NCBI GenBank assembly: GCA_937899835.1 | Contig: CALCCE010000095.1 | Coordinates: 1 to 64,000 of the forward strand | DNA from: an uncultured Flavobacteriales bacterium | GTDB lineage: Bacteria > Bacteroidota > Bacteroidia > Flavobacteriales_G > Salibacteraceae | DNA length: 64,000 nucleotides | Direction: 5' to 3' | In this document: positions 25,771-34,564 of the stretch, in pieces | Position numbering within the stretch: position 1 is the stretch's first letter | How the letters are laid out: each line of letters starts with the position of its first letter | The notes under the pieces: model-generated | The model's input: only the letters and a program-made list of their open reading frames with translations | What the model was told of the DNA's origin: nothing | The model's database searches: none | Translations under genes and position numbers: made by a program

Positions 25771-26196
25771 TTATTGTTTAAATCCCACCAAAAGGATAGC
25801 ACAGCCAGAAGAAGCCGAATAGTCTGGATCAAGTTGCGCTTCAACAATACAATCCAGCGTGTTGGTCACCTGAAAATCCCAGTACACTGCATTGTGATGG
25901 TCGGCATTGGAAAACAAAAGGTTACGTTCCTGATCGTAGACCCGAAATAACAGGTTTCTCTTCCCGATACGGCTACAGGCTGCCAAACGGTAGGTAGTAC
26001 CTCCAAACATGGTTAGCCGAAACTCCGCCACCTCATCATTCAGCAGGAGAGCACGGTATTGCTGTCCATCAGAAATGAATTCGGAGGAAATGTTATTGCT
26101 ACAAAGGTTGGCCAGACTATCGCATTGTGCGAAGGCTGAACCGGTACTTAGAAATGCGGTAATAAGAATTACCAGCTTCAAAAATCTCATGTGCAT
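25771..26196 (-). CDS. Small secreted protein, unknown
   Basis: I do not recognise this 141-residue protein. A signal peptide ends SAFAQCD, and the mature part is a compact beta-rich domain with six cysteines (CDSLANLC, AACSR, LDCIVE, GCAILL among them). Its order of strands and the final GCAILLVGFKQ resemble GOLD/PPC-like beta sandwiches, but this is a guess. The ATG at 26196 or 26190 could be used. It lies 6 bases after the lipoprotein gene and 50 before the ABC fusion gene. Confidence 0.72.
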   Translation of the reverse strand: MHMRFLKLVILITAFLSTGSAFAQCDSLANLCSNNISSEFISDGQQYRALLLNDEVAEFRLTMFGGTTYRLAACSRIGKRNLLFRVYDQERNLLFSNADHHNAVYWDFQVTNTLDCIVEAQLDPDYSASSGCAILLVGFKQ

Positions 26197-26202
26197 GCTT
26201 GG

Positions 26203-27108
26203 TTAACCTACCAGTTGGTTGCGAATAGCGGCAATTTTATCCGCTAAGATTTGTAGTTTTTCTTGAGTGATACGGGCTTCGGATCGGCTGTTGATCACCG
26301 TTAGCTTTTGATCGGGATTGGTTTCGGGCGCCTCATACGTATAGCGGAGGTCCACATCTCTATATTCCGATTGCAGGTCTTTAAGTTGTACCAATAAATT
26401 TTCCAATTCGTCGGTACGGTTTTCCAACCGACTCAGTAGTGCCAGGAGGTTTTCTAAAGAAGACCGTTGTTGACCTACCCGGTTGCGCAATTCATCGCTG
26501 TCTGAGTTAATGGCAATGCTGGTAGCAAAGTACATCGACTCTACCCAGCCACCGGCCAGAATCAAGATGCCCAACTCCTCGCTTTTATTTTCTTTCAAAT
26601 AAGAGTCACTGAGCAAGTACGCTTCTCCTACAAGACTCAACAAAGAGTCTGTGTTTTCAATGTTGTTGCCAAAGCGATCGAGCAAGTTGTTGGTGAAGAC
26701 ACTCGCCATCCCCATCTCGTTGCTGATCTTTTTGCAACTGGCCAAAAATTTCAATCCCTCCTGAGTTTGGCGATTCACCAAAGCGTAACCCAGGTCTGCA
26801 CCATAAACCCCCATGTTGACCGCTTGAGAAAAGCGAGTGGAATAGGCATCTACCTTATCCGGGTTGTTTAGCAATTCCGGATTAAATGTGGCACCAGCTT
26901 GTTTTAGGTCAAAGGCCGTTTGAATCGGCGATGGAACACTAAACATTTTGTTACCAATTTTTAGCACAGAAGGTGTTTGTTCTTTGTCCGGGTCCTTGGC
27001 CTTTTCGGCATTGGAACCATCGCCACCCGACGAACAAGCTGATACCCCAATGGCTGCTACCAACAACCACGCTACGGAGCGACTCCGTAATTTTCGTTCA
27101 AAAGACAT
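26203..27108 (-). CDS. Helical lipoprotein, unknown
   Basis: The 301-residue protein has a lipoprotein signal (IGVSACSSG, Cys25) and then an almost wholly helical body, with a coiled-coil-like stretch around residues 215-260 (SLENLLALLSRLENRTDELENLL is the core) and a second near the C-terminus. No family is recognised. The ATG at 27108 was preferred because it gives a compact signal peptide; one at 27129 is also in frame. It is the first gene of the operon that ends with the TerB/ABCG fusion and may be its periplasmic or outer-membrane partner. Confidence 0.72.
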   Translation of the reverse strand: MSFERKLRSRSVAWLLVAAIGVSACSSGGDGSNAEKAKDPDKEQTPSVLKIGNKMFSVPSPIQTAFDLKQAGATFNPELLNNPDKVDAYSTRFSQAVNMGVYGADLGYALVNRQTQEGLKFLASCKKISNEMGMASVFTNNLLDRFGNNIENTDSLLSLVGEAYLLSDSYLKENKSEELGILILAGGWVESMYFATSIAINSDSDELRNRVGQQRSSLENLLALLSRLENRTDELENLLVQLKDLQSEYRDVDLRYTYEAPETNPDQKLTVINSRSEARITQEKLQILADKIAAIRNQLVG

Positions 27109-27187
27109 TAAGCAGGATTTTGGGACCATTTATAACTTCGCAAGTAAGGAAAAAATTATGAGAACTCAAAAGTGCCAAAATAAAGGA

Positions 27188-28987
27188 TTAAGCCCGATTT
27201 TCCGGCATTTCGCGGAGGATTCCAGAACGTTTTAGCGACCACCTCAGAAGGACCATTGAGATCACTGAACAGCCACTCCAAATTCCTGCTTCCATCCACA
27301 TTGCAAAGATTGTTTTTCCAAGTGCAAAAAGCACGGAATAGGTGAGAAAAATTCCGCTTAACCAGGCTAAAATCAACCAAGATGTGTTACCATCTGCTGC
27401 ATCCAGTCCGGTGACCTGCCGAATCTTCTTCCAGCTCCCCGCTGGACGAACTCTACGATAAAATTCTTCAAGGGTTGCATCATCAGTAGGTGGAGTGATA
27501 AAAGTAGCAATCAACCAACACACAGTAGAGAAGACGATGGTAAAGAAAAAACTGTTGGGCCAGGTCATGTCAAAAACAAAATTCCCTAGGGTGTAGCCCA
27601 CCAATGGAGCGAGTGTAGCGGTAATTTCACTCCAGGCATTGATGCGCCACCAATACCAGCGCAAGATCAACACCAGGCCCAGACCAGCCCCACATTCTAT
27701 CAAAAAACGAGCTGCCTGATCTACCGTTTCGATCTGTAGCGTGACCCCAAAAGAAATCACCATGATGAGCAGAGTAGATACCCGGGCCGCCCAAACATAG
27801 TTTTTCTGGGCAGCTTCAGCGGAGGGGAACGAAGATTCAGGCTTTAGAAATCGTTTGTAAAAATCGTTGGTCAGGTAACTCGCCCCCCAATTGAGGTGCG
27901 TGGAAATCGTACTCATGTAAGCCGCGAGAAAAGCCACAAAAAGCAATCCGAGCAGCCCGTGTGGCAGGTGGTCGACCATGGCCCGAATGTAACCGTTGCC
28001 TGCTTCCTGAGGGCCCAGGTCTGGGTAGAGCACCAAAGCACAAAGCCCCACCACAATCCAGGGCCAGGGCCGCAGGCAGTAGTGTGCAATGTTGAATAAC
28101 AAGGTAGACAATAGGGCATCTTTTTCACTACGGGCACTCATCATACGCTGCGAAATGTATCCCCCGCCACCCGGCTCATTGCCCGGGTACCAGCTGGCCC
28201 ACCATTGAAACATGCCATAGGCAAGGAATCCGCCGATGGAAAGGCTGAATACCTCTGCTGCCGAACCCCCTCCCGAATCTCCCGAAACCTGGGGAAAGAA
28301 ATCAAAACGCCACGCCGGCAGTTTTTCTTTCAGGCCAGCAATGCCACCTACTTCCTCAGAGTTGACCACCAGAAAAGCCAATACGATACAACCGGTCATG
28401 GCCAATACAAATTGAACAATGTCAGTAATTGCTACACCCATCAGGCCAGATAAACTGGAATAAAACGCCACCAAGACCATCAACCCCGCAGCTATCCAGA
28501 TACCCTGCTCTGCTGGCAGACCAAAAAACTCGGTAAGAATTTTCAGCAATGCCGCATTGACCCACCCAATGATGATGGCATTCAAAAAGATACCCATGTA
28601 TATGGATTTAAACCCTCGTAGTAGCGTTGCCGGTTTACCGCTGTAGCGTAACTCAATGAGTTCCAATTCGGTCAAAACCCCAGACCTACGCCACATTTTG
28701 GCAAAGAAAAAAGTAGTGAGCATGCCGCCAATCAACATGTTCCACCATTGCCAGTTGCCCGAAATGCCAAAACGGTGAATTTGCTCGGTAACCCAGATAG
28801 GTGTATCAGCGGCAAAAGTGGTGGCCACCATCGAAATGCCTGCTATGTGCCAAGGCAGATTTCTGCCCCCCAGAAAGAAATCGGAAATGCTTTTACCCGC
28901 CTGCGCCCTAAAGCGCAAACCAATCAGCAAAGTGAGCAACAAGTAGCCAACAACCAGGGCCCAATCCAAGGTATTTAAGGTGTCCAT
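27188..28987 (-). CDS. Sodium:solute symporter (SSS/SLC5 family)
   Basis: The 599-residue protein has about 13 membrane spans. SSS features are the N-terminal DWALVVGYLLLTLLIGLRF, SDFFLGGRNLPWHIAGISMVAT, and a later LNWGASYLTNDFYKRFL segment typical of the SGLT-like branch in Bacteroidota. It would use the Na+ gradient, such as that made by Na+-NQR, to import an organic solute that cannot be named. The start at 28987 gives the family N-terminus; the reading frame extends upstream but that part overlaps priA and is not protein-like. Confidence 0.92.
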   Translation of the reverse strand: MDTLNTLDWALVVGYLLLTLLIGLRFRAQAGKSISDFFLGGRNLPWHIAGISMVATTFAADTPIWVTEQIHRFGISGNWQWWNMLIGGMLTTFFFAKMWRRSGVLTELELIELRYSGKPATLLRGFKSIYMGIFLNAIIIGWVNAALLKILTEFFGLPAEQGIWIAAGLMVLVAFYSSLSGLMGVAITDIVQFVLAMTGCIVLAFLVVNSEEVGGIAGLKEKLPAWRFDFFPQVSGDSGGGSAAEVFSLSIGGFLAYGMFQWWASWYPGNEPGGGGYISQRMMSARSEKDALLSTLLFNIAHYCLRPWPWIVVGLCALVLYPDLGPQEAGNGYIRAMVDHLPHGLLGLLFVAFLAAYMSTISTHLNWGASYLTNDFYKRFLKPESSFPSAEAAQKNYVWAARVSTLLIMVISFGVTLQIETVDQAARFLIECGAGLGLVLILRWYWWRINAWSEITATLAPLVGYTLGNFVFDMTWPNSFFFTIVFSTVCWLIATFITPPTDDATLEEFYRRVRPAGSWKKIRQVTGLDAADGNTSWLILAWLSGIFLTYSVLFALGKTIFAMWMEAGIWSGCSVISMVLLRWSLKRSGILREMPENRA

Positions 28988-29119
28988 AAGAAGCCAAAGG
29001 AACAAAAATGCACCGTCGGTATCCGGCCTTTCGAGCACCAGTAATTCAGTAGAGTGTGTTGAAAACCAAGCGCCTAAATCAAGGCTGTTGACTTCTGAGG
29101 GCATGGCAATGGCATTCCT

Positions 29120-29127
29120 TACATTTG
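29120..29127 (+). promoter_or_regulatory. -7 element 4 nt before the priA start
   Basis: TACATTTG matches TAnnTTTG and ends 4 nt before the GTG at 29132. Transcription should start at or near the start codon. The closest upstream TTG is too far (29 nt) to be a normal -33 element. Confidence 0.5.
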
Positions 29128-29131
29128 CTTC

Positions 29132-31609
29132 GTGTCCGAAACCACCTACTTTGCCGATGTCATTCTCCCTTTGGCAGTGCCTCGCTTGTATACCTATCGG
29201 ATACCGCGAGTGCTCAATGCAGAGATAGTACCCGGAGTGCGGGTAGTAGTACAATTCGGTAAAAGCAAATTGTACAGTGCCCTTGTGCGCAAAGTGCACA
29301 CTTCTCCTCCCAAAGAGTACACCGCCAAATACCTGGACTCGGTTTTGGATCAAGGTCCAATAGTACTGGAGAAACAGTTCGAATTTTGGGATTGGATGTG
29401 TAAATATTACCTCTGCCACATCGGTGAGGTGATGAATGCAGCCCTACCGGGTGGTTTCCGGTTGACCAGCGAAACCAGGGTGGTCATGAACCCCAACTTT
29501 AGCTCCGATTACACCCAGCTTGATGATCGGGAATACCTCATTGCAGAGGCCCTGGAAGTGCGCATGGTATTGAGTATTGATGAGGCTTCGGACATCCTTC
29601 AGGTCAAAACCGTTTATCCCATCATCAAGTCGATGATCGACAAAGGGGTAGTGTTGTTGGAAGAAGAGCTGAAGACCCGCTATAAACCTCGCATGATATC
29701 TTTGGTGGAGCTCACCGAAGTAGCCAATCAGGAAGAAAAATTGGAGGTGCTGTTCAATGAGTTGGAACGGGCACCCAAGCAGCAGCAGGCACTGATGGCC
29801 TACGTTCAGTTGAGCCAGCGGTATTCCAAGGCCCCCCAACCGGTAAAAAAGCTGGAACTGCAAGAAAAAGCCCAGGTGAGCGCTTCCATCGTCAATCAAT
29901 TGGTGAAAAAAGAGATTTTCAGCATTAGAGAGGTGCAGGAAGGCCGATTGCAGGAGTATGAAGGCGACAGCAAAAGTCTGACCCAATTGAGCGAAGCGCA
30001 ACATGCCGCCTACACCGAAATCCAATCCGGTTTTGGAAAGCAAGACGTCACGCTTCTGCATGGTGTCACCTCTTCGGGAAAAACCGAGATTTACGTTCGC
30101 CTGATTCAGGAAGCGATCGAACAAGGCAAGCAAGTGTTGTATTTGTTGCCCGAAATTGCACTCACCACGCAAATCATCAGCCGTTTGCAACGCTATTTCG
30201 GCGATCGGGTAGGGGTATACCATTCCAAATTCAACCAGCACGAACGGGTAGAACTCTGGAACAAAATGCTCGGAAAAGCTGGTGAATCCTACGATGTGGT
30301 GTTGGGCGCGCGCTCCGCAGTTTTTCTTCCGTTCCAAAATTTAGGGCTCATCATTGTAGACGAAGAACACGAGACATCTTTCAAGCAATTTGAACCTGCT
30401 CCGCGCTACCATGCCCGAGACGCAGCCATTGTAAAGGGCTTGAAACACGGAGCTAAGGTCTTGCTGGGATCGGCTACTCCTTCCGTCGAGTCTTACTTCA
30501 ATGCCCTCAACGGGAAATACAGTTTAGTGCACCTCGACCGGCGGTATGGGGGAGTTCAATTGCCCGAAATTTTTGTGGCCGACATCAAAGAAGCGACCCG
30601 CAAAAAATTGATGAAATCCCACTTTACTCCGGACCTGCTCAAGGCTATGGGCGAAGCACTGGAAAATAAAGAGCAGGTCATTCTTTTTCAAAACCGGCGT
30701 GGCTTCTCGCCTTACATCATTTGCGAAACCTGTGGTTGGAACCCCGAATGCAGCCGCTGCGATGTAGGGCTCACCTACCACAAGTATTTTGAAAAACTAC
30801 GTTGCCATTACTGTGGCCTCGAATCGCGCATGCCGCACACCTGTCCGGCTTGTGGAGCTTCCACCTTGACCCTCAAGGGCTTTGGAACCGAGAAGATAGA
30901 GGAGGAGTTGGGCATCTTTTTTCCCGATGCCAATGTGGGCCGAATGGACCTTGATACAACACGATCCAGAAATGCCTACCAACGCATCATTCAAAGCTTT
31001 GAAGATCGGGCCCTGGATATATTAGTAGGTACCCAAATGGTGACCAAGGGGTTGGATTTTGATAACGTAGCGCTGGTGGGCATACTCAATGCCGATAGTT
31101 TGTTGAGCTTCCCCGATTTTAGGGCCTTTGAGCGTAGTTTTCAACTCATGGCGCAAGTGTCTGGCCGGGCTGGCCGCAAGCAAAAGCGGGGCAAGGTCAT
31201 TATCCAAACCTACAATCCACACCATACCATCATCCGTCAAGTGATCGACAACCGATACAAGGAAATGTACCAGGATCAGGTGTTGGAGCGTAGAAACTTT
31301 CGGTATCCGCCTTTCTACCGGCTGGTACGCATGACTTTAAAACACCGGGACCGGGAAATGACACGGGAAGCATCGGCCGTTTTTGCCAACGAACTGCGAA
31401 GGTATTTTGGTACCCGGGTGTTGGGCCCGGAACCACCTTTGATCGGTCGTATCCGAAACCAGTATTTGCAGCAAGTGCTGTTGAAAATAGAACGCAACAC
31501 CCGGTTGGCACCGGCTAAAAATCAGCTGGAGCAGGTGCTTTCAGAGTTTCGATTCGAAAACCCCAACTTTAAATCGGTGAGAATTGTGGTTGATGTAGAC
31601 CCGATGTAA
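29132..31609 (+). CDS. priA: Primosomal protein N' (replication restart helicase PriA)
   Basis: PriA recognises stalled forks and reloads the replisome. The 825-residue protein has an N-terminal DNA-binding domain (FADVILPLAVPRLYTYRIP), a helicase core with Walker A GVTSSGKTE, the DEEH box in IIVDEEHETSFKQ and motif VI-like VSGRAGRKQKRG, and the inserted zinc region with paired cysteines (CETCGWNPECSRC and CHYCGLE, TCPACG). The start is a GTG at 29132, giving MSETTYFADVILP; no ATG fits the family N-terminus. It is convergent with yjbQ with only 3 bases between stops. Confidence 0.97.
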   Translation: MSETTYFADVILPLAVPRLYTYRIPRVLNAEIVPGVRVVVQFGKSKLYSALVRKVHTSPPKEYTAKYLDSVLDQGPIVLEKQFEFWDWMCKYYLCHIGEVMNAALPGGFRLTSETRVVMNPNFSSDYTQLDDREYLIAEALEVRMVLSIDEASDILQVKTVYPIIKSMIDKGVVLLEEELKTRYKPRMISLVELTEVANQEEKLEVLFNELERAPKQQQALMAYVQLSQRYSKAPQPVKKLELQEKAQVSASIVNQLVKKEIFSIREVQEGRLQEYEGDSKSLTQLSEAQHAAYTEIQSGFGKQDVTLLHGVTSSGKTEIYVRLIQEAIEQGKQVLYLLPEIALTTQIISRLQRYFGDRVGVYHSKFNQHERVELWNKMLGKAGESYDVVLGARSAVFLPFQNLGLIIVDEEHETSFKQFEPAPRYHARDAAIVKGLKHGAKVLLGSATPSVESYFNALNGKYSLVHLDRRYGGVQLPEIFVADIKEATRKKLMKSHFTPDLLKAMGEALENKEQVILFQNRRGFSPYIICETCGWNPECSRCDVGLTYHKYFEKLRCHYCGLESRMPHTCPACGASTLTLKGFGTEKIEEELGIFFPDANVGRMDLDTTRSRNAYQRIIQSFEDRALDILVGTQMVTKGLDFDNVALVGILNADSLLSFPDFRAFERSFQLMAQVSGRAGRKQKRGKVIIQTYNPHHTIIRQVIDNRYKEMYQDQVLERRNFRYPPFYRLVRMTLKHRDREMTREASAVFANELRRYFGTRVLGPEPPLIGRIRNQYLQQVLLKIERNTRLAPAKNQLEQVLSEFRFENPNFKSVRIVVDVDPM

Positions 31610-31612
31610 ACG

Positions 31613-32023
31613 CTATTGCTGAATACTTGCCAAAATTTTTCTGGAACCACCATGGTTGCGAAATTCTGCCAGATAAATGCCTTGCCAGGTGCCTAAAGTC
31701 AAACGACCGTTGCGGATAGGCAAGGTCAATTGAACGCCGGTTAGAGCCGACTTGAGGTGGGCAGGCATATCATCCGGACCCTCATAAGTGTGTAAAAAGT
31801 AAGGTGCATGTTCAGGGGCGATCCGGTCCAGGTAGGCTTCCATATCGGCACGCACCGTAGGGTCGGCATTTTCATTCAGCAACAATCCGGCAGAGGTATG
31901 CTGTAGCAAAAGGTGCAGCATACCGTTTTGAGGTAAAGGTGGCAACTGCGCAACCAGCTGCTTCGTTACCAGGTGTATGCCACGCGGTAAAGGAGGAAGG
32001 TTCAAATCAAAGTGTTGGACCAT
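31613..32023 (-). CDS. YjbQ family protein (UPF0047)
   Basis: The 136-residue protein is a single UPF0047 domain with the conserved [20 protein letters not shown] and the C-terminal [17 protein letters not shown]. Homologues such as E. coli YjbQ show weak thiamine-phosphate synthase activity and rescue thiE mutants; the true role is uncertain. Nothing near it belongs to thiamine synthesis. Confidence 0.92.
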   Translation of the reverse strand: MVQHFDLNLPPLPRGIHLVTKQLVAQLPPLPQNGMLHLLLQHTSAGLLLNENADPTVRADMEAYLDRIAPEHAPYFLHTYEGPDDMPAHLKSALTGVQLTLPIRNGRLTLGTWQGIYLAEFRNHGGSRKILASIQQ

Positions 32024-32155
32024 AGGTTCGTCAAGAGGCGAAAAAGGTGCGTTGAAGAAACCTCGGCACCACTACCTCTTTAGTGCATAGAAAGACCAAC
32101 TCGCTGGTTGAGCAAGGGGAAATCAAAAGAAAAACAAGAGAGGGCTCAGGTAAAC

Positions 32156-32527
32156 TCAGTACTCGTTACCGCTGTCTTGGGGCTCAGGTGTTGAAGCACC
32201 TAAATCTTCGAAACTAATGTTAGTGAACTCGTTTTCAAGGCGTTCAGCCATGTGCTCACTTTGCTCAGTTTTCAATTCGATGATTTTTTTGAAGCTCTCG
32301 GCCAGCGCAGTACTAAACTTTTCAAAGTCTTCCTTGTAAAGGAAAATCTTGTGTTTTTGATAGGAGTACGAACCATCCTCGTTGTACTTCCGTTTACTCT
32401 CGGTGATGGTTAAATAATAATCATTGCCACGAGTGGCTCTGACATCAAAAAAGTAGGTGCGTTTTCCGGCTCTTACTGCCTTAGCGAAAATCTCTTCTCG
32501 GTCAGTTTGTTCCGTTCCATCCAGCAT
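32156..32527 (-). CDS. DUF3276 PUR-alpha-like nucleic-acid-binding protein
   Basis: The 123-residue protein has the DUF3276/PUR repeat typical of Bacteroidota: KAVRAGKRTYFFDVRATRGNDYYLTITESKRK, then KIFLYKEDFEKFSTALAESF. Related PUR proteins bind single-stranded DNA or RNA and the Borrelia one regulates genes. The acidic C-terminus after residue 95 looks disordered. A -7 element is 45 bases upstream, so it is probably its own unit. Confidence 0.92.
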   Translation of the reverse strand: MLDGTEQTDREEIFAKAVRAGKRTYFFDVRATRGNDYYLTITESKRKYNEDGSYSYQKHKIFLYKEDFEKFSTALAESFKKIIELKTEQSEHMAERLENEFTNISFEDLGASTPEPQDSGNEY

Positions 32528-32571
32528 AAATCCAGCAATGTTAAGGGTTCCACGATATCGACTCAGTATAA

Positions 32572-32579
32572 CAAATCTA
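32572..32579 (-). promoter_or_regulatory. -7 element of the DUF3276 gene
   Basis: TAGATTTG on the minus strand matches TAnnTTTG, 45 bases upstream of the ATG and just past the stop of the ABC exporter gene. A leader of about 40 nt is expected. Confidence 0.45.
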
Positions 32580-32602
32580 ACTTTTTTTTCGACTCGTTCC
32601 CC

Positions 32603-34399
32603 TTAGGGGCTTACTTTTTCCTCTTCGAGGAGTTGTTTCTGGAACAGTTCGAAATAGACTGATTGCTGTTCTATCAATGCTTCGTGGTTGCCCGACTCGA
32701 TCACTTTGCCGTCGTCCAACACCAAAATATTGTCGCAATGTTTGACGGAAGAAACCCTGTGGCTGATGATGATGGTGGTTTTGTCCTTCATGATGCGCTG
32801 AAGGTTTCGAATGATGGCTTCCTCCGTTTCGGTATCTACCGCAGAAAGACAATCGTCGAAAATCAGAATTTTAGGAGCTCGTATAATGGCCCTTGCAATA
32901 GAGATACGTTGTTTTTGTCCACCCGATAGCGTGATGCCGCGTTCGCCTACCTTGGTAGAAAATCCTTCTGGAAATTCTTTGATATTGGCATACACCGAGG
33001 CATCACGGGCCGCTTGAGCAACCGCCGATTCGTCGATCTCATCCTGCCGTAGACCAAAGGCAATGTTGTTGGCAATGGTATCGGAAAACAAAAACACCTC
33101 TTGCGGTACGTAGCCAATCTGCCGGCGAAGCGAATCGAGGTTGGTTTGACGGATGTCGCGTCCATCAATAGAAATAGTGCCATCCGTTACATCGTATAAG
33201 CGACAAATCAAGTTGGCGATCGTAGATTTACCCGACCCTGTGCGTCCGATGATGGCCAAAGACTTGCCCGGCTCGATGGAAAATGAAAAGTTTTTGAGGG
33301 CTTGAATCCCCGAATCGGGATAAGTGAAGGAGACGTTGTTGAACTCAATGCCACCTTTGATGGTGTGGTCTTCGGTAGCGGCATTGGATACCTCAGGCGT
33401 AGATTGTAAAAATTCGTTGATGCGTTCTTGAGAAGCAGCAGCACGTTGTACAATGGAGGTGACCCACCCCAAGGCTGCTACCGGCCATGTGAGCATGTTG
33501 ACATAAATGATGAATTCGGCAATATTGCCCGTGCTTACCTCTCCGGCAATGGCCAGTTGCCCACCAATAAATATGGTGGTAATGGTACTAAGACCAATCA
33601 GCAACAACATGAAGGGCATGAACAATGCATTTACCTTTGCCAGGGCCAACGACTTGTCTTTGTAGCTGTTGCATTCACTCAAAAAAGAGTCTTCCATAAT
33701 CTGAATTCGATTGTAGGCCTTTACCACTCGAATTCCCGAAAAAGCTTCTTGCGCAAAACTGCTAAGGTTAGAGAGTTGAGCCTGCACCCGCTCACTTTTT
33801 TGATTGATGACATTGCTGACGTAGTAAATGGTGATGCTCAAAACCGGGAGTGGCAGCAATACATACAAGGTCATCTTGGCATTTACACTCAACATCGTAA
33901 TGATCACCAGGATGAACAGCACAATCAGGTTGATGGTATACATGATGGCCGGTCCCAAATACATCCTAACCCGGCTTACGTCTTCACTGATGCGGTTCAT
34001 GAGGTCGCCAGTTTTGTTCCGCTTGTAGAAGGCCAAAGACAGTTGCTGGTAGTGGTTGAAGATGTCGTTTTTGAGGTCGTATTCAATAAGACGGGACATA
34101 ACGATGATGGTCTGCCGCATGAAGAACATGAAAACCCCTTTGATCAGCGCCATTGCGAAGACCAGCAGCCCGAAATACATCACCGTTTTGGCCAACAGCC
34201 CGGCAATGGTATTCTGCGATTCAAAGCCGTTGAACAACTGATAAGTAACCAGCATCTCGCCCACCACATCAAAAGCATGGCGAATGATCTGAGCAGGAAA
34301 AATAGCAAAGATGTTGGAGGCTGTAACAAACAGAATTCCAAGCAATAAGCGCCACCGATAGCGAAAGAAGTAACGGTTGAGAACTAAGAGAGATTTCAT
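32603..34399 (-). CDS. Type IV ABC exporter, fused membrane and ATPase domains
   Basis: The 598-residue half-transporter has six membrane spans (residues 15-320) followed by an ATPase with Walker A GRTGSGKST, signature LSGGQKQRISIARA, Walker B ILIFDDCLSAVD and H-loop ISHRVSSV. It resembles the MdlA/BmrC branch of multidrug or lipid exporters. The residue after the Walker B Asp is Asp, not the catalytic Glu, as in the degenerate partner of heterodimers, yet no second half-transporter is adjacent. Substrate cannot be predicted. Confidence 0.92.
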   Translation of the reverse strand: MKSLLVLNRYFFRYRWRLLLGILFVTASNIFAIFPAQIIRHAFDVVGEMLVTYQLFNGFESQNTIAGLLAKTVMYFGLLVFAMALIKGVFMFFMRQTIIVMSRLIEYDLKNDIFNHYQQLSLAFYKRNKTGDLMNRISEDVSRVRMYLGPAIMYTINLIVLFILVIITMLSVNAKMTLYVLLPLPVLSITIYYVSNVINQKSERVQAQLSNLSSFAQEAFSGIRVVKAYNRIQIMEDSFLSECNSYKDKSLALAKVNALFMPFMLLLIGLSTITTIFIGGQLAIAGEVSTGNIAEFIIYVNMLTWPVAALGWVTSIVQRAAASQERINEFLQSTPEVSNAATEDHTIKGGIEFNNVSFTYPDSGIQALKNFSFSIEPGKSLAIIGRTGSGKSTIANLICRLYDVTDGTISIDGRDIRQTNLDSLRRQIGYVPQEVFLFSDTIANNIAFGLRQDEIDESAVAQAARDASVYANIKEFPEGFSTKVGERGITLSGGQKQRISIARAIIRAPKILIFDDCLSAVDTETEEAIIRNLQRIMKDKTTIIISHRVSSVKHCDNILVLDDGKVIESGNHEALIEQQSVYFELFQKQLLEEEKVSP

Positions 34400-34444
34400 G
34401 TAAAAACGAGGCCGCCAGGGTGTTTTGCCTAACCAAAAAATAAG

Positions 34445-34504
34445 CTAATTTTGCCGACCGAAAACAAGCATTATCCCTGCGGCAATTGCGAATTTCAAAA
34501 TTAG
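34445..34504. promoter_or_regulatory. Facing TAATTTTG elements forming a 9-bp inverted repeat
   Basis: CTAATTTTG (34445-34453) and CAAAATTAG (34496-34504) are perfect inverted copies 42 nt apart. Each contains a -7 match pointing into the interval: the plus-strand one towards leucine dehydrogenase, the minus-strand one towards the ABC exporter gene. They could be overlapping promoters or an operator pair. Confidence 0.35.
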
Positions 34505-34551
34505 GGATATTCTTACGATCGCACGACACGCTTTTAATCTCATTCTCACGC

Positions 34552-34559
34552 TAAATTTG
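34552..34559 (+). promoter_or_regulatory. -7 element 5 nt before the leucine dehydrogenase start
   Basis: TAAATTTG matches the -7 consensus and ends 5 nt before the ATG at 34565, so a transcript made from it would have almost no leader. Confidence 0.5.
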
Positions 34560-34564
34560 ATGCA

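Noticed and set aside
29132-29419. N-terminal extension of the SSS symporter reading frame over priA
   Set aside because: The family N-terminus is at 28987, and the extended sequence is antisense to priA with no membrane or protein-like pattern.
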